DNA from: Bacillota bacterium
GTDB taxonomy: Bacteria > Bacillota_E > Sulfobacillia > Sulfobacillales > Sulfobacillaceae
Assembly (NCBI GenBank): GCA_021820165.1
Contig: JAKADW010000106.1
Span: forward strand, 1-7,035
DNA length: 7,035 nt
Direction: 5' to 3'
Both the position numbers and the translations under genes were made by a program. Below, piece after piece: positions 6,428 through 7,035 of the stretch (within the stretch, counting starts at the first letter, position 1; the number at the start of each line of letters is the position of its first letter). The notes under the pieces were generated by a model, which was not told the DNA's origin, searched no databases, and saw only the letters and a list, made by a program, of their open reading frames with translations.

Positions 6428-7035
6428 TCCGTCCCTCCCAAATCCCCTTCATCATCCAGTACGAAAAGTTTTCGCTCAACATTAGCCAATACTTCCGCCC
6501 CGAAAGGGGTGACCCGAAACGATTCACTGACTTCGAGTCCATAGCCGTCAAGCCACATACCGGCAATTAAGTGGAACACCATGTTGGTCTCGAGCACCGT
6601 CTTGTCGCCGACGCGAAGACTCGCGGTATGCTCGCCCCAGTCCGGTGGGTAGTTAAGCCCAACCGAGTAACCGAGACGCGACTCCTTGGAATACCCGTAG
6701 CGCTGAATCACCCGCTGCCAGGCCTGATCGACATCTTCTGTCATGCGACCCACTTGGACGGCCGCCAGCGCCTCGTCCACGCCCTCGACCACCACCTTGG
6801 CTAAATCCATGAGGTGAGCGGTCGGCTTCCCAATGACCGCGCTTCGAGACAATGGTACATGATACCGGTGCACACAGCCCGCGATCTCGATATTGAGCGC
6901 ATCGCCCCGCTCATAGCACCGATCGACCCATGTCAGATGGGCCGCCCCCGTGCGTATCCCCGAAGGAATGAGGGGAACGATGGCTGGATAGTCGCCCGCC
7001 ACCAAGGGGGTGCCTTGAATTTGCGCACGTCCTTG
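6400..7035 (-). CDS. doeA: Ectoine hydrolase, DoeA/EutD type (M24 pita-bread fold), C-terminal part, 5' end outside window
   Basis: The frame is open to the right edge, so only the last 211 residues are seen; the family is about 400 residues long. Known DoeA/EutD enzymes hydrolyse the ectoine ring in the cytoplasm to N-acetyl-diaminobutyrate. Visible residues give the M24 'pita-bread' catalytic domain: GDYPAIVPLIPSG (14-26), AAHLTW (31-36), a segment ending RYHVPLSRS (57-65), PPDWGEHT (130-137) and NMVFHLIAGMW (151-161). The usual M24 metal ligands look lost. The DxG...D motif reads IEIAG...VPLSRS, and the glutamate of the VEPG-like motif is replaced in FHLIAG. This is what is known of the non-metallic DoeA branch and argues against an Xaa-Pro peptidase. 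The C-terminus runs about 20 residues past RKLFV and overlaps the eutC start by 28 bases. A creatinase-like enzyme is the main alternative. The internal TTG at 7005 is not the true start. Confidence 0.85.
   Translation of the reverse strand, partial: QGRAQIQGTPLVAGDYPAIVPLIPSGIRTGAAHLTWVDRCYERGDALNIEIAGCVHRYHVPLSRSAVIGKPTAHLMDLAKVVVEGVDEALAAVQVGRMTEDVDQAWQRVIQRYGYSKESRLGYSVGLNYPPDWGEHTASLRVGDKTVLETNMVFHLIAGMWLDGYGLEVSESFRVTPFGAEVLANVERKLFVLDDEGDLGGTEWKLSLSGS
6433..6439 (-). promoter_or_regulatory. Ribosome binding site of eutC, inside the doeA coding region
   Basis: GGGAGGG on the minus strand lies five bases before the eutC ATG at 6427 and falls in the last codons of the doeA-like gene. It encodes part of that protein's Gly-rich tail, so the tail sequence is probably constrained by this signal. 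Confidence 0.7.

Larger units (their letters stand above)
1..7035 (-). other. Putative ectoine/hydroxyectoine catabolic operon (seven genes, both ends outside window)
   Basis: All genes run on the minus strand. Going with transcription, the junctions are a 28-base overlap, then gaps of 23, about 31, 15, 8 and 2 bases. None leaves room for a promoter or a Rho-independent terminator. Three members have ectoine-specific relatives (DoeA, EutC, EutB) and the other four are enzymes of amide hydrolysis and C4 amino acid metabolism. The operon limits, any transporter and any regulator must lie outside. Confidence 0.85.

Noticed and set aside
6498..6509. CCCCGAAAGGGG hairpin as a terminator
   Set aside because: The stem is only four pairs, it lies inside the doeA-like coding region and no T-run follows on the minus strand.
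6400..7005. TTG at 7005 as the true start of the M24 gene
   Set aside because: The frame stays open to the window edge and the protein lacks its N-terminal domain, so this is an internal Leu codon of a truncated view.

Overview
The window is a single block of seven genes, all on the minus strand, packed end to end with no gap longer than about 31 bases. In the direction of transcription (right to left) they are: the C-terminal half of an ectoine hydrolase of the DoeA/EutD type (6400-7035, cut by the window edge); an ornithine-cyclodeaminase-family EutC (5453-6427); a Cys/Met-metabolism PLP enzyme of the cystathionine gamma-synthase/lyase superfamily (4215-5429); an M20 amidohydrolase (2999-4183); a homoserine dehydrogenase without an ACT domain (1943-2983); an NAD(P)-dependent aldehyde dehydrogenase (489-1934); and the N-terminal half of a threonine-dehydratase-like EutB (1-486, cut by the window edge). 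Spacing and overlaps suggest one operon. No promoter, terminator, RNA gene, mobile element or CRISPR array is visible, and no stretch over 300 bases lacks a gene.

Three members (DoeA-like, EutC-like, EutB-like) point to catabolism of the compatible solutes ectoine and 5-hydroxyectoine. In the known pathway, DoeA/EutD opens the ectoine ring to N-acetyl-L-2,4-diaminobutyrate (N-acetyl-DABA), DoeB/EutE removes the acetyl group, DoeD transaminates DABA to aspartate semialdehyde, and DoeC oxidises that to aspartate. EutA, EutB and EutC are thought to channel hydroxyectoine into this route. Here the aldehyde dehydrogenase can fill the DoeC role. The M20 amidohydrolase is the natural candidate for the deacetylase step, although the classical DoeB belongs to the unrelated aspartoacylase/succinylglutamate desuccinylase family. 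No DABA transaminase, EutA, transporter or regulator lies in the window.

The most interesting part is the pair formed by the homoserine dehydrogenase and the cystathionine gamma-synthase-family enzyme. Both act on four-carbon amino acids of the aspartate family. Their presence suggests a second fate for the C4 intermediate, for example aspartate semialdehyde to homoserine and then 2-oxobutanoate, or a direct gamma-elimination from DABA. This is inference and needs biochemical proof.

The organism cannot be fixed from this window. The moderately high G+C content and strong purine-rich Shine-Dalgarno sequences (GGGAGGG, AGGGGGG, GGAGG) at close spacing suggest a Bacillota-type bacterium, perhaps of the Sulfobacillus/Kyrpidia/Alicyclobacillus kind. 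That guess is weak.
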